Assembly (NCBI RefSeq): GCF_017498085.1
Contig: NZ_JAGBKM010000012.1
Coordinates: forward strand, 1 to 64,000
DNA: 64,000 bases
Origin: Psychrobacter coccoides
Lineage (GTDB): Bacteria > Pseudomonadota > Gammaproteobacteria > Pseudomonadales > Moraxellaceae
Direction: 5' to 3'
Notes under the pieces: model-generated
What the model was told of the DNA's origin: nothing
Seen by the model: only the letters and a program-made list of their open reading frames with translations
Database searches by the model: none
In this document: in pieces, positions 45,818-55,278 of the stretch
Position numbering within the stretch: position 1 is the first letter of the stretch
How the letters are laid out: each line of letters opens with the position of its first letter
Program-made: the position numbers and the translations under genes

Positions 45818-46385
45818 AGTCACTGTTATGACTGTGCTGCGTAATGGCTTGCTGAATGGTGTTATGTAGCGCTTCTGGTACACGTATCGGCTGCATCGGT
45901 GCGGTGGCAGCTTGCGTACTAAAGCCATCGGTTGAGGAAGGTTCAGGCTTGATTTGATTTTGCACACAAGCGATGACGATTTTACCGCTGCTCAGTAAAG
46001 TGTGTTGAAGAGGAGGGTGGTTGGTGTCAGTGTCTGTTGGCAGACGACGATGAATACTTTGATAAAACACAATGCTGGCAGGTTTTAATTCGACATTATC
46101 AATACGAACATCAATGGTTTCATCTAATAAGATGGCTTTTTTGTACTTTAGCTGTGCTTGACTGACGACAAAGTGTTGAACCTGACCTGTGTCAGAGTGC
46201 ATGAAGTAACCACTTAAGCCAAGCTTAGTAAACCAATCACGGCGACAGTTTTCAAAAAACACAAGATGATTGGCATGGTAGACTATGCCACCAGCATCGG
46301 TATGGTTAATGTAGACATGATAATCAGTAGAAAATAGCGGTGAGGTCATGGTGTTTGGTGTTGTCGTGGTCATAGTTTGGCTCAT
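45801..46385 (-). CDS. Acyl-CoA thioesterase, 4-hydroxybenzoyl-CoA thioesterase-like
   Basis: A 194-residue hotdog-fold thioesterase of the YbgC/FadM group, which hydrolyses acyl-CoA. VYINHTDAGGIVYHANHLVFFENCRRDW near residue 30 holds the catalytic Asp (in HTDAGG) and is diagnostic. LDETIDVRIDNVELKPASIVFYQSIHR follows. The last third is low in family similarity. Several ATGs (46385, 46373, 46349) could start it; I choose the first. The final six codons and the stop, encoding DLYSQS, are made from the end of repeat copy D, so the original 3' end was replaced. Confidence 0.84.
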   Translation of the reverse strand: MSQTMTTTTPNTMTSPLFSTDYHVYINHTDAGGIVYHANHLVFFENCRRDWFTKLGLSGYFMHSDTGQVQHFVVSQAQLKYKKAILLDETIDVRIDNVELKPASIVFYQSIHRRLPTDTDTNHPPLQHTLLSSGKIVIACVQNQIKPEPSSTDGFSTQAATAPMQPIRVPEALHNTIQQAITQHSHNSDLYSQS

Positions 46386-46564
46386 ATCGTTTGTCTGGTA
46401 GGGCTTATTGTATCTTTTGTTATAAAAAAACCAACAGGCTTGGCTTGCTACTGTAGCTGAAGATAATGGGTCACGCAACAGCAGGTTGGCTTAGGTCTGT
46501 TATTATAGTCTCTCTTAAAACAAAGCCCTTAATCAAATTTGAATCAATTCATATAGGATAATGC

Positions 46565-47389
46565 ATGACTCGTTTTGTTTGTTTTAATATTAATGGCATA
46601 CGCGCTCGTCAACATCAGCTCGAAGCGATAAAAGAGGTGATAGACCCTGATGTCATGGGCCTACAAGAAACCAAGGTGCACGATGAGCAGTTTCCGTTAA
46701 AAAATGTAGAGAGCTTGGGCTATCATGTTGAGTATTTTGGACAAAAAGCTCATTATGGTGTGGCCTTATTGTCAAAGGTAGCGCCCATTTTTGTGCAGAA
46801 GGGCTTTCCTGGTGAAGATGAGGAGGCACAAAAGCGTTTTATCCATGCACGCTATCTGCTACAAGGTCGTGAGATTGATGTGCTAAATGGCTACTTCCCT
46901 CAAGGTGAGCACCAAGACCATCCCACCAAATTCCCTATGAAACGTGCTTATTATGCTGATTTGACAGCTTATATTGATACTCTAAAAGCAGAAGGCCGTT
47001 CACTCATTATCATGGGTGATATGAATGTTGCTCCAGAAGATATAGACATTGGTATTGGCGAGGCTAATGCCAAGCGCTGGCTGAGAACAGGCAAAACCTC
47101 ATTTTTACCAGAGGAGCGTGAGTGGTACGAGACGCTCATGTCTCGTGGGCTTTTGGATACTTATCGTCTGCACTATCCAGACAGTACAGAGCTGTATAGC
47201 TGGTTTGATTACCGCAGCCGTGGGTTTAATGATGATCCAAAACGTGGCTTGAGGATTGATCATATTTTGTGTACTACAGACTTGCAGGGGCACTCTGTCG
47301 ATGCTGGCATCAGTTATGAGCTACGTGGTATGGAAAAACCCTCAGACCATGCACCAATTTGGTCGTCATTTGATTTTAATAAGTCTTAA
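46565..47389 (+). CDS. xthA: Exodeoxyribonuclease III
   Basis: XthA is the main AP endonuclease and 3'-5' exonuclease in base-excision repair. The 274-residue length matches. The catalytic series is complete: N7 in FNINGIRAR, Glu in LQETKVHD, Tyr in NGYFPQGE, Asp/Asn in [13 protein letters not shown], Asp in LRIDHIL and His in SDHAPI. AGGATAATGC precedes the ATG. It is divergent from the thioesterase gene and 32 bases upstream of argJ, so xthA and argJ may share a transcript. Confidence 0.95.
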   Translation: MTRFVCFNINGIRARQHQLEAIKEVIDPDVMGLQETKVHDEQFPLKNVESLGYHVEYFGQKAHYGVALLSKVAPIFVQKGFPGEDEEAQKRFIHARYLLQGREIDVLNGYFPQGEHQDHPTKFPMKRAYYADLTAYIDTLKAEGRSLIIMGDMNVAPEDIDIGIGEANAKRWLRTGKTSFLPEEREWYETLMSRGLLDTYRLHYPDSTELYSWFDYRSRGFNDDPKRGLRIDHILCTTDLQGHSVDAGISYELRGMEKPSDHAPIWSSFDFNKS

Positions 47390-47421
47390 TAAGATAAACG
47401 TAAATAAATAAGGATAAGATT

Positions 47422-48645
47422 ATGGCTGTCGGAAATGTGGCAATACCTGAGACGATATATGCTATTGATGGTATCAAATTAAGTGCCACCGCTGCAGGTG
47501 TGCGCTACAAAGATCGAGATGATTTAGTGGTCGTCGAGATATCTGAGACGGCAACCAGCGCTGTGGTTACGACAAAAAACACTTTTTGCGCTGCGCCTGT
47601 GCGTGTCCTTCGTGAGCACTTTGCTCATGCCAGCCCACGCTATTTGGTGACCAATACAGGTAACGCCAATGCAGGCACGGGCGCTGACGGAGTACGCCGC
47701 GCAGAAGCGATATGCGCAGCTTTAGCCAGTAAAGCTGGTGTCGATACCAAGACAGTGTTGCCATTCTCAACCGGTGTCATCGGCGAGCCGCTAAACAGTG
47801 AGGCGGTGATTGCAGGACTAGATGAAGCACTAGACACACTGGCGGCTGATAATTGGTTGGCCGCGGCTAACGGTATTCGTACCACGGACACCATCCCCAA
47901 GCTTGCCAGCCAAAAAGTCGATGTTGCAGATACCAGTTATCATATTACCGGAATGTCAAAAGGCTCGGGTATGATACGTCCAAACATGGCGACCATGCTC
48001 GGTTATGTGGCGACAGACGCCAATATCGCAGCTGATTTGTTGCAAGAGATGTTGGTTGCGATTAATGAAAAGTCCTTTAACCGTATCACTGTCGATGGTG
48101 ATACCTCTACCAATGATTGTTGTGTATTAATAGCGACAGGCGCTGCAAGCTTGGAGGTCATCGATAGTCCAGAGCACCCACACTATCAACCGCTGTTTGA
48201 TGCTTTGAGCGCAGTGTTTGTCCGTTTAGCACAGCTGATCGTGCGTGATGGTGAGGGCGCGACTAAGTTTATGACGGTCAAGGTGACAGGGGGTAAAGTA
48301 ACGCAAGAGTGCTGCGATGTGGCGTATGCGGTGGCACATTCTCCATTGGTAAAGACTGCGTTTTTTGCCAGTGATGCCAATTGGGGGCGTATATTGGCTG
48401 CTGTCGGCTATGCAGGCATCGAAGATCTTGATACTGAACAAGTCGATGTCTATCTCGATGAGGTGATGATTTGCCAAAACGGCGGTGTCGCACCTGATTA
48501 TACTGAAGAGGCGGGCAAGACGGTGATGAGCCGTCCTGAGATCACCATTCATATTGACCTTGCTCGTGGCGATGCTACGGACACGGTCTACACCTGCGAC
48601 TTATCCTATGATTATGTCAAAATTAATGCTGACTATCGCAGCTAG
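47422..48645 (+). CDS. argJ: Bifunctional glutamate N-acetyltransferase/amino-acid acetyltransferase
   Basis: ArgJ moves the acetyl group from N-acetylornithine to glutamate and closes the acetyl cycle of arginine synthesis. The precursor cleaves itself before a threonine. Here that is T191 in MATMLGYVATD. GIRTTDTIPK, GMSKGSGMIRPN and FNRITVDGDTSTNDC match the family, as does FFASDANWGRILAAVGYAGI. The 407-residue length is standard. AAGGATAAGATT precedes the ATG. Confidence 0.95.
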   Translation: MAVGNVAIPETIYAIDGIKLSATAAGVRYKDRDDLVVVEISETATSAVVTTKNTFCAAPVRVLREHFAHASPRYLVTNTGNANAGTGADGVRRAEAICAALASKAGVDTKTVLPFSTGVIGEPLNSEAVIAGLDEALDTLAADNWLAAANGIRTTDTIPKLASQKVDVADTSYHITGMSKGSGMIRPNMATMLGYVATDANIAADLLQEMLVAINEKSFNRITVDGDTSTNDCCVLIATGAASLEVIDSPEHPHYQPLFDALSAVFVRLAQLIVRDGEGATKFMTVKVTGGKVTQECCDVAYAVAHSPLVKTAFFASDANWGRILAAVGYAGIEDLDTEQVDVYLDEVMICQNGGVAPDYTEEAGKTVMSRPEITIHIDLARGDATDTVYTCDLSYDYVKINADYRS

Positions 48646-48795
48646 TACGTTTTTTAACATGAGTTGCAAACACTGACGTTATGTTACAAAGCAGTCATAG
48701 AGGAAAGGATGGTGCAAGCCCTATACTTATTGAAGTACAACAATAAGTGGTGTTGTAAAAACGCACTATTGATATATAGTCGTTATTGACAGCAT

Positions 48796-48825
48796 TATTA
48801 ATGATACCTGTATTAATGATACCTG
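48796..48825. repeat. Perfect 15-base tandem duplication
   Basis: TATTAATGATACCTG occurs twice in a row (48796-48810 and 48811-48825) in the spacer between argJ and the lipoprotein gene. The rest of 48646-48927 contains no gene that I can see. Confidence 0.85.
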
Positions 48826-48927
48826 TGTCATCATTTGTTATCTGTTTTTAGCTGTGACATGATGGCTATACATATCAGTATTAACAGGTGCTTATAATAA
48901 AATTAAATAAATAACTGAGGAAATAAT

Positions 48928-49326
48928 ATGAAAAAGTTAGCGATTGCAGCATTGGCGACAACATTTGCTCTAGCAGGTTGTTCTACTATGAACCTAGATG
49001 ATAAGCGTACGATGGTAGTAGAAGGTCAGGCGATGGATGTTAAAGTCGTTAATATTCCAAACCTAAAAGTCGAGCTTGCACCGCGCAAAGCAGTATGTGA
49101 AGTACAGGCTGCTACCGGTGAGATGATTAAGGCTGAGTGCTTGCAGTTCCGTCAAACTCACCAAAGAAACTACACCACCTTTAACGGTGACATCCAAGGG
49201 TTTACCTATGAGCCAGGCTATCGCTATGTCTTAGACGTCCGTCAAGAAGCAGTGGCTGATGAGGCTGCAGGTGTGGTTAAGCCAGTATGGTACTTAAATG
49301 AAGTGATCTCAAAAACTGCTGAATAA
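48928..49326 (+). CDS. DUF4377-type lipoprotein
   Basis: A 132-residue precursor with a lipoprotein signal, KKLAIAALATTFALAGC, and the acylated cysteine at residue 18. The mature part has paired cysteines (VCEVQ, ECLQF) and the segment GDIQGFTYEPGYRYVLDV. The last is typical of DUF4377 domains, which occur in envelope proteins related to HslJ. GAGGAAATAAT precedes the ATG. It is alone, so context gives no function. An outer-membrane or periplasmic stress role is only suggested by relatives. Confidence 0.78.
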   Translation: MKKLAIAALATTFALAGCSTMNLDDKRTMVVEGQAMDVKVVNIPNLKVELAPRKAVCEVQAATGEMIKAECLQFRQTHQRNYTTFNGDIQGFTYEPGYRYVLDVRQEAVADEAAGVVKPVWYLNEVISKTAE

Positions 49327-49368
49327 GATAAGCTATTGAGTAATATTTCATTACGACTATCATAGATA

Positions 49369-49477
49369 ATATAGTCGGAGTACTTTTAAGCCGCTACGGT
49401 GTTACCCGCCCTAGATGTACTTAATGTACTATCTGCGGTCGGTCGCCTGGTAGCGATTTTAAAATTCCTTGACTATA
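49369..49477. repeat. Hairpin-forming interspersed element (copy E, different core)
   Basis: Starts ATATAGTCGGAGTAC and ends CCTTGACTATA. TTTTAAGCCGCTAC near the left end is matched by the complement of TAGCGATTTTAAAA near the right end. A central hairpin is formed by AGATGTAC and GTACTATCT, so the whole element can fold on itself. The ends look like those of copies A to D but the interior is unrelated. Confidence 0.65.
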
Positions 49478-49492
49478 GATCGTAAATAGAAG

Positions 49493-49524
49493 AAAAGCCG
49501 CTAATTTTTTAGCGGCTTTTTTGA
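49493..49524. terminator. Bidirectional terminator
   Basis: AAAAGCCGCTAA (49493-49504) pairs perfectly with TTAGCGGCTTTT (49509-49520), flanked by A and T runs, between the convergent lipoprotein and sdaA genes. Confidence 0.92.
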
Positions 49525-49559
49525 GACGATTTAAAAACCTAAAATTCTGAGCTTTGAGG

Positions 49560-50993
49560 TTAACATTGACTGTAATTGACACTGACGCCATGCATCGCAG
49601 TAGGAATGCGGTTATCTGCATATACGGCCAAGCCACCTCTTGCCGTTTCTTTATATTTATCTGACATATCTGCCCCAGTTTGTTTCATTGTTTTTATGGC
49701 CTTATCAAAAGAGACAAAGTGCTGTCCATTACCACGGCAGGCTAGGCGGGCGGCATTGACTGCTTTGACAGCGCCCATAGCATTACGTTCGATACAAGGC
49801 ACTTGTACAAGACCGCCAATCGGATCACAGGTAAGGCCTAAGTTGTGCTCGATACCAATCTCTGCAGCATTAAGACACTTGGCAGGGTCACCGCCCATCA
49901 GCTCTGCTAGCCCTGAGGCTGCCATAGAACAGGCTGAGCCCACCTCGCCCTGACAACCTACTTCAGCCCCAGAGATAGAGGCATTTTGTTTGATTAAGCC
50001 GCCAATCGCTGTCGCATTTAACAAAAACCTACGAACCCCATCTGGGCTATAATCTGATAAAAAATCACGATAATAGTGAAGTACAGCTGGAATAATGCCC
50101 GCTGCGCCATTGGTCGGAGCGGTGACTACTTTGCCACCATTGGCATTCTCTTCATTGACAGCAAGTGCGTATAAGTCTACCCAGTCCATTGCCGCCAGTT
50201 TATCAGTTTTGGAGATAGGCTGATCTTTTTCTGCCAGCAGTTGTAAGTGTAAATCTTGAGCACGGCGCTTGACATCCAAACCACCCGGCAAAATACCGGC
50301 ATTCTCACAGCCTTGCTTGACACAATCTTGCATGACTTGCCAGATACGGTCTAGGTAGGCATATACCTCTGTCTGATCACGATAGTGACATTCGTTTGCG
50401 AGTACGATTTCGCTGATACTCAATTGATGCTCACGGCACTGCTCGAGGAGCTCTGCGCCAGTGCTAAAAGGATAGGGAGCGATATCAATATTGGGTCTGG
50501 CCTGATCCTCATCTGGGTTATTGGCATTGTCTTCATTGATCACAAAGCCACCACCGATGGAGTAATAGGTTTGCTGATATCTCGTATCATCTGCCAATAT
50601 CGCTCGAATAGTTAGGGCGTTGGGATGGTAGGGGAGAACGGTATCACCATACCAATGGATATCACGGTCACTATTAAAAGCAATGGTATGCTCGCCAGAG
50701 AGATTGAGCTGTCGGTTAGAAAATATAGGCGTCAAATACTCACTGGTCAGGCGAGTATCAATAGTACTAGGCGTATGGCCCAGCAGGCCGAGCAGTACGG
50801 CTGTATCGGTTGCATGACCCTTGCCCGTTGCTGCTAAAGATCCATATAGCTCAATCTCTACCGCTGTGACCTCAGTCAGCTTTGTTTGTTTGGATAAAAA
50901 GGTCAAAAACAGATTAGCCGCTACCATAGGCCCTACAGTATGTGAACTTGATGGGCCAATACCAATTTTAAATAAATCAAAAACACTAATCAT
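49560..50993 (-). CDS. sdaA: L-serine ammonia-lyase
   Basis: An iron-sulfur L-serine dehydratase that converts serine to pyruvate and ammonia. The 477-residue single chain has the beta domain first ([21 protein letters not shown]) and the alpha domain second. Cluster cysteines are seen in [21 protein letters not shown] and [41 protein letters not shown] is diagnostic. E. coli SdaA and SdaB have about 455 residues. The ribosome site is weak. It is divergent from the permease gene. Confidence 0.95.
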   Translation of the reverse strand: MISVFDLFKIGIGPSSSHTVGPMVAANLFLTFLSKQTKLTEVTAVEIELYGSLAATGKGHATDTAVLLGLLGHTPSTIDTRLTSEYLTPIFSNRQLNLSGEHTIAFNSDRDIHWYGDTVLPYHPNALTIRAILADDTRYQQTYYSIGGGFVINEDNANNPDEDQARPNIDIAPYPFSTGAELLEQCREHQLSISEIVLANECHYRDQTEVYAYLDRIWQVMQDCVKQGCENAGILPGGLDVKRRAQDLHLQLLAEKDQPISKTDKLAAMDWVDLYALAVNEENANGGKVVTAPTNGAAGIIPAVLHYYRDFLSDYSPDGVRRFLLNATAIGGLIKQNASISGAEVGCQGEVGSACSMAASGLAELMGGDPAKCLNAAEIGIEHNLGLTCDPIGGLVQVPCIERNAMGAVKAVNAARLACRGNGQHFVSFDKAIKTMKQTGADMSDKYKETARGGLAVYADNRIPTAMHGVSVNYSQC

Positions 50994-51194
50994 AATACGT
51001 TACCCATTAAAGTGAGCAAAATGCGAGATAAAATATAAATAGGGGGTGTTATAGAATGTTAAACAGACTCTGATGCAAGCGCCACACAAAGGACAAATAT
51101 CACTCAGAAACCTTGTGATCTAAGAACGAAGATTCAACGTTGTCTATGAGGTTATGTAAACGTGATAGTAAAGATGATGGGAGAATAATATCTT

Positions 51195-51221
51195 TTGTTT
51201 ATTATTAAATTCCGTTATGAT
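51195..51221 (+). promoter_or_regulatory. Candidate promoter of the permease gene
   Basis: TTGTTT (51195-51200) and TATGAT (51216-51221, five of six matches) are 15 bases apart, short for sigma-70. If used, transcription would start near 51228, just before the left arm of the stem at 51231. Confidence 0.35.
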
Positions 51222-51230
51222 GCTCGGCAT

Positions 51231-51303
51231 CAACGCTTATGTAACATCCTGTAAGGCGCTGGTCATTATAAAATATACGATGACACAAACAACCTAAGCG
51301 TTG
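51231..51303 (+). promoter_or_regulatory. Possible structured leader RNA upstream of the permease
   Basis: CAACGCTTA (51231-51239) is perfectly complementary to TAAGCGTTG (51295-51303). The enclosed 55 bases contain a further pairing, GTCAT with ATGAC. This closed stem with internal structure lies 78 bases before the permease ATG. I do not recognise a known riboswitch consensus. The arms could also be protein-binding half-sites. The other part of 50994-51381 shows nothing clear. Confidence 0.4.
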
Positions 51304-51381
51304 GGTTAAGTAGAACATATCTGAGCAAATACATCTAGTAGAATCTAGCAGATTTGTAAATTAGCACATAGGAAACCGCGC

Positions 51382-52800
51382 ATGACACCTCCCTCAGAGC
51401 ACCCCGCTCAATCTGAAACCAACGCTCAAGAGTCATCTTCTGCCACTGCGCACACGTCGACTGTCAATGACACAGCGTCGATGCAGCTTATAGACAACCC
51501 AGATTTTGATAATGGTCGCTGGTTTCCAACGTGGCGACCTTATCAAGGAGATCTTGACAAGAACCCTGTCGGCATCAATGAGTATCTCTCTCCATCAAAG
51601 AGTGTTTTGCTTGGGGTACAACACACTTTTGCAATGTTTGGCGCAACGGTACTTGCACCTTTATTGATGGGCTTTGACCCTAACTTGGCTATTTTGATGT
51701 CCGGTATCTGTACGCTGATGTTCTTTTTGATTACAGGCGGGCGGATGCCGAGCTACCTGGGATCAAGTTTTGCGTTTATTGGTCCTGTCATTGCGGTGAC
51801 GGCTTATGCTGGCGTAGGTTTTAATACCAACTTAGATGTTGCATTAGGCGGCATCATGGCTTGTGGTATTATTTATGCGCTCATAGGCCTACTTGTCATG
51901 AAGACAGGCACAGATTGGATTGAGCGGCTGATGCCACCTGTCGTGACGGGGGCAATCGTGATGATTATCGGGCTCAACTTGGCACCTGTTACGATTCAAG
52001 GGGTGTCAGCCAACCAGTTTGATGCTTGGATGGCAGCATTGACGGTATTACTCATCAGCAGTGTTGCTGTATTTACCCGTGGTATGCTCAGACGCTTGTT
52101 ATTATTGGTTGGCTTGGTTTTATCCTATGCTGCCTACTTTGTGATGACGAATGTGCTAGGCTTTGGCACAGCGATTGACTTTACCAGTGTAGCAGCTGCA
52201 TCGTGGTTTGGTTTGCCGAGCATTCATACGCCGCGCTTTGAGATGAGTGCGATTGTACTCATTGCGCCAGTGGCCTTTATTCTGGTGGCTGAAAACCTTG
52301 GGCATTTCAAAGCAGTAGAAGGCATGACCAAAGCTCGTGTTACCCCATATATGGGCCGTGCGTTTTTTGCTGATGGGGTAGCCACGACATTTTCAGCGGG
52401 GTTTGGTGGCACAGGGGTGACGACTTATGCCGAAAACATCGGCGTGATGGCGGTGACCAAGGTTTATAGCACCACTATCTTTGTCGTAGCAGGACTAGTG
52501 GCTATCTTGCTGGGCTTATCACCAAAGTTTGGTGCGATTATTCAAACCATACCAGCAGCATTATTAGGCGGTGCTTCTATCGTGGTATTTGGCTTGATTG
52601 CCATTGCAGGTGTAAAAATATGGATAGACAACCACATTGATTTTAGTAAAAACAGTAACCTAATCATTGCTGCTGTCACCGTTATTATGGGCACGGGCAA
52701 CTTTAGCTTACATTTAGGTGGTTTTGATCTAGGTGGTATCGGAACGGCCACTTTGACCGCAATTATATTAAATGCTTTATTTAATCGTCAAAAAGACTAG
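51382..52800 (+). CDS. rutG: NCS2 pyrimidine permease, RutG type
   Basis: A 472-residue nucleobase/cation symporter of the NCS2 family. The sequence follows E. coli RutG closely: GVQHTFAMFGATVLAPLLMGFDPN, ITGGRMPSYLGSSFAFIGPV, TGTDWIERLMPPVVTGAIVMIIGLNLAP and GFGGTGVTTYAENIGVMAVTKVYS. The carrier's substrate glutamate lies in the LVAENLGH segment. Uracil or thymine uptake is expected. It has an N-terminal hydrophilic extension of about 60 residues compared with E. coli. No other rut gene is present, so a role in pyrimidine degradation is not supported here. UraA is the alternative name. Confidence 0.85.
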   Translation: MTPPSEHPAQSETNAQESSSATAHTSTVNDTASMQLIDNPDFDNGRWFPTWRPYQGDLDKNPVGINEYLSPSKSVLLGVQHTFAMFGATVLAPLLMGFDPNLAILMSGICTLMFFLITGGRMPSYLGSSFAFIGPVIAVTAYAGVGFNTNLDVALGGIMACGIIYALIGLLVMKTGTDWIERLMPPVVTGAIVMIIGLNLAPVTIQGVSANQFDAWMAALTVLLISSVAVFTRGMLRRLLLLVGLVLSYAAYFVMTNVLGFGTAIDFTSVAAASWFGLPSIHTPRFEMSAIVLIAPVAFILVAENLGHFKAVEGMTKARVTPYMGRAFFADGVATTFSAGFGGTGVTTYAENIGVMAVTKVYSTTIFVVAGLVAILLGLSPKFGAIIQTIPAALLGGASIVVFGLIAIAGVKIWIDNHIDFSKNSNLIIAAVTVIMGTGNFSLHLGGFDLGGIGTATLTAIILNALFNRQKD

Positions 52801-52875
52801 ATTGACCTAGCAAGTGGCATAGTGCATGCCACTTGTATTTAGGATGGACTATATTATCCTCTAGTAGATGCCGCA

Positions 52876-52910
52876 TTAAGCCAGTGGGTTCTTTGACCCA
52901 CTGGCTTTAA
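52876..52910. terminator. Hairpin between convergent genes, probable terminator
   Basis: AAGCCAGTGGGT (52878-52889) pairs with ACCCACTGGCTT (52896-52907) around a six-base loop, between the permease and EamA genes. There is no long T run, so termination is likely but not certain. Confidence 0.55.
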
Positions 52911-52927
52911 GAGTGTGAGCATCTCTG

Positions 52928-53860
52928 CTACTTATATCGATGCTTATAAAACCTAGAAAAAAACCGATAACGTCGCAGTGCACGAGGCTTTGGTTTTAAG
53001 GAGCCCAAGTAAATAGCAAACATAGTCAATAATGCCCCTGCCCACTGAAGCGAGTTGATGGGTTTGTCCAGCCAGCTATAATCGATAATCAAAGCCGCAA
53101 TGGGCTCAGTTAACAGCAATAAGCCAGTCAGCGCTAATGACAGCTTGGGAATGGAGTAGGCGATCAGTCCCCATGCTAGGCATTGCATCACTGCGCCATA
53201 TACCAGCACCCAACCCAACTCTGACCAGGTGTTTGGCATGATATTGCCCATATCAAACACTAACATCGGTATCACCATAGCAAGCCCGCCGCCGATACTG
53301 ATGAGCTGCATCAGTACAAATATAGGTGTTGGTTCGGCATCATGTGTCTTACGAATAAAAGTCATGGACGCGGCCAGCATACCGCCAGAAACGATACCTG
53401 CGATAAAACCCCAGGTGGCCTCTGAGTTATGAGCAAACTCAGGACTGCCAATCATCGCCACCCCAAACATAGCCAAAACCAAACTGAGCAGCTGGACGAT
53501 AGACTGACGTTCATTAAAGATCAAAAACCCAATGGCTGCCAAAAAGAATATCTGTAAGCTGTTTAGCAGCGTCGAGATACCCGGGCCGACAGCATAAATA
53601 CTTTCATGCCAAAGCGCCAAGTCCAAGCCCAAAAACACGCCTGATAGTAATGCGAATATAATGGCCCGACGAGCACGTGGTAGTTTTTGTGCCGTCATTT
53701 TGGCCAAGACAGTAAAGATAACCCCGGAGATAGTCAGTCGCCAAAAAGACATCGCCCAGCCACCAATGTCGACATGCGCCACTATTAAGCTGCCTAAACC
53801 AAAAATAATACAGCCGATAATTAAGCCAATCAAGGCAGAGCGTGAGGATGCGATAGCCAT
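52928..53860 (-). CDS. EamA-family (DMT) transporter
   Basis: A 310-residue membrane protein with ten hydrophobic segments in two EamA repeats (about 10-140 and 150-295). This is the layout of drug/metabolite exporters such as RhaT or YdcZ relatives. GISTLLNSLQIFFLAAIGFLIFNE ends the first repeat and GLLLLTEPIAALIIDYSWLDKP the second. The C-terminus is very basic (KPKPRALRRYRFFSRFYKHRY), hence cytoplasmic. AAGGACAACTT precedes the ATG. The substrate is unknown. Confidence 0.85.
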   Translation of the reverse strand: MAIASSRSALIGLIIGCIIFGLGSLIVAHVDIGGWAMSFWRLTISGVIFTVLAKMTAQKLPRARRAIIFALLSGVFLGLDLALWHESIYAVGPGISTLLNSLQIFFLAAIGFLIFNERQSIVQLLSLVLAMFGVAMIGSPEFAHNSEATWGFIAGIVSGGMLAASMTFIRKTHDAEPTPIFVLMQLISIGGGLAMVIPMLVFDMGNIMPNTWSELGWVLVYGAVMQCLAWGLIAYSIPKLSLALTGLLLLTEPIAALIIDYSWLDKPINSLQWAGALLTMFAIYLGSLKPKPRALRRYRFFSRFYKHRYK

Positions 53861-54129
53861 AAGTTGTCCTTACCGCAATAGCGTTTAGTAAAAAAAGAGA
53901 TAGGGTACGTTTTATGCACAGTTATAGCAACATGTGAATGATGCATGAGAGGTATCTTATGATAACTCATACCAAGTATAGATGGTTAAAGCTAAATGCC
54001 AAATGTTATAGCCAAGTTAAAACAAAAGCAGTATGCTAATAACCGATTATAATGATTTTTATAATCCACTGTATTAAGCAGCTATATGCAGTTATATATT
54101 GTCTCAATGTCCATCAATCAGGTTAGATT

Positions 54130-55137
54130 ATGTCAGCACCGCCCCTAATAAAGCCATCAAAAGCATCTACTACATCTCTGTCTAGACACCTGTTGGACAG
54201 ACGCTTAACCCTTGCTATCAGTGTGTTTGTGAGTGCAGTATTTGCCTTGCCAAGCGCACAAGCTGCCAGCTGTAAACTGCCCAAAAGCTATTATAAGAAT
54301 GTCTCTTGTACCTCTAGCCGTGGTCACTTCTTGGCTGTCAAAGACTTTGGCGCACCTGTCGCCATCATCAACAATAAAGGCAAAAGGGTGGTTGATCTAA
54401 CACGCTATCAGCAAGTCGATGGCAATAAAATATCAGAAGGGCTGCTACCAGTATTGCGTAATAGCCGTGTGGGTTATCTCAATATGCAAGGCCGTGAAGT
54501 AGTACCAACCATGTACGACATGATCAAAGAAGGCAAGAGTTGGGCACGTCCTGTGTCTGAAGGGCGGATAGTGGTCAAGAGAAATGGCAGTTACGGAGTG
54601 ATCAACACCAGCAATCAAACCATCGTCCCTTTTTCGTCTGCAATCAACCGCATTGATGACTACAAGGGCGGCATAGCGCAGATACACAAAAACCAAGCGA
54701 GCAGTTGGGTGGATAGAAGCGGCAATCCAACCAGCGATCCCAATACTGTAAATGAACAAGCATTGCAAACGCCCTATGACCAAGCAACCACAGCCAAGCT
54801 AAGACCCTTTACCACCTTACAACCGCATCAACAAGACGGCCGCTGGGGGTTTGTGGACGATAATGAGGTGACCATGATTACCTATTCGTTTGATGAGGTG
54901 CGAGGGTTCTCTGAGGGCCTAGCAGCAGTAAGGATCGAAGATCAGTGGGGCTTTGTCAACTTAGGCGGTGAGCTGGTCATTCCGTTCCGCTTTGACCAAA
55001 AAGGGGTGCAGGCTGACGATAACTACAAAGGCGCCGCTGCTTTTATCTTTAAAGAAGGTAAAGCTTGGGTAGGCAATCTAAAAAACGGCAGAAAGCTATG
55101 CATCAATAAAGAAGGTGACCATGTAAGCTGTGACTAA
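54130..55137 (+). CDS. Exported WG-repeat protein
   Basis: A 335-residue protein with a long N-terminal signal peptide, whose hydrophobic core LTLAISVFVSAVFALPS is at about 27-43. A likely cleavage follows AQA at 45-47. The mature part contains WG-type beta repeats of about 30-60 residues: GYLNMQGREVVPTMYDMI, YGVINTSNQTIVPF, WGFVDDNEVTMITYSFDEV and WGFVNLGGELVIPFRFD. WG repeats are protein- or ligand-binding modules without known enzymatic activity. Four cysteines lie near the mature N-terminus and C-terminus. It stands alone before a terminator. Confidence 0.83.
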   Translation: MSAPPLIKPSKASTTSLSRHLLDRRLTLAISVFVSAVFALPSAQAASCKLPKSYYKNVSCTSSRGHFLAVKDFGAPVAIINNKGKRVVDLTRYQQVDGNKISEGLLPVLRNSRVGYLNMQGREVVPTMYDMIKEGKSWARPVSEGRIVVKRNGSYGVINTSNQTIVPFSSAINRIDDYKGGIAQIHKNQASSWVDRSGNPTSDPNTVNEQALQTPYDQATTAKLRPFTTLQPHQQDGRWGFVDDNEVTMITYSFDEVRGFSEGLAAVRIEDQWGFVNLGGELVIPFRFDQKGVQADDNYKGAAAFIFKEGKAWVGNLKNGRKLCINKEGDHVSCD

Positions 55138-55189
55138 GGTAAACTGTGATGAAGCAAGCTGATATTTCAATGGTCAGACCTAAGTATAA

Positions 55190-55236
55190 AAAACGCCAAT
55201 ATATAGATAAGTATCTATGTGCTGGCGTTTTTTTTG
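55190..55236 (+). terminator. Rho-independent terminator
   Basis: AACGCCAATATATAGA (55192-55207) pairs with TCTATGTGCTGGCGTT (55214-55229) with two G-U pairs and one mismatch, then a T tract. It follows the WG-repeat gene, and the A run before it may also serve the convergent hydrolase gene. Confidence 0.85.
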
Positions 55237-55278
55237 CTAAACTAAACTTCAGTAAATGATTGATAGTTAAGTCAATAT

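Noticed and set aside
52830-52860. Another copy of the MITE family after the permease gene
   Set aside because: Only a single end-like phrase (TATTTAGGATGGACTATA) is present with no partner end or shared interior; at most a solo remnant.
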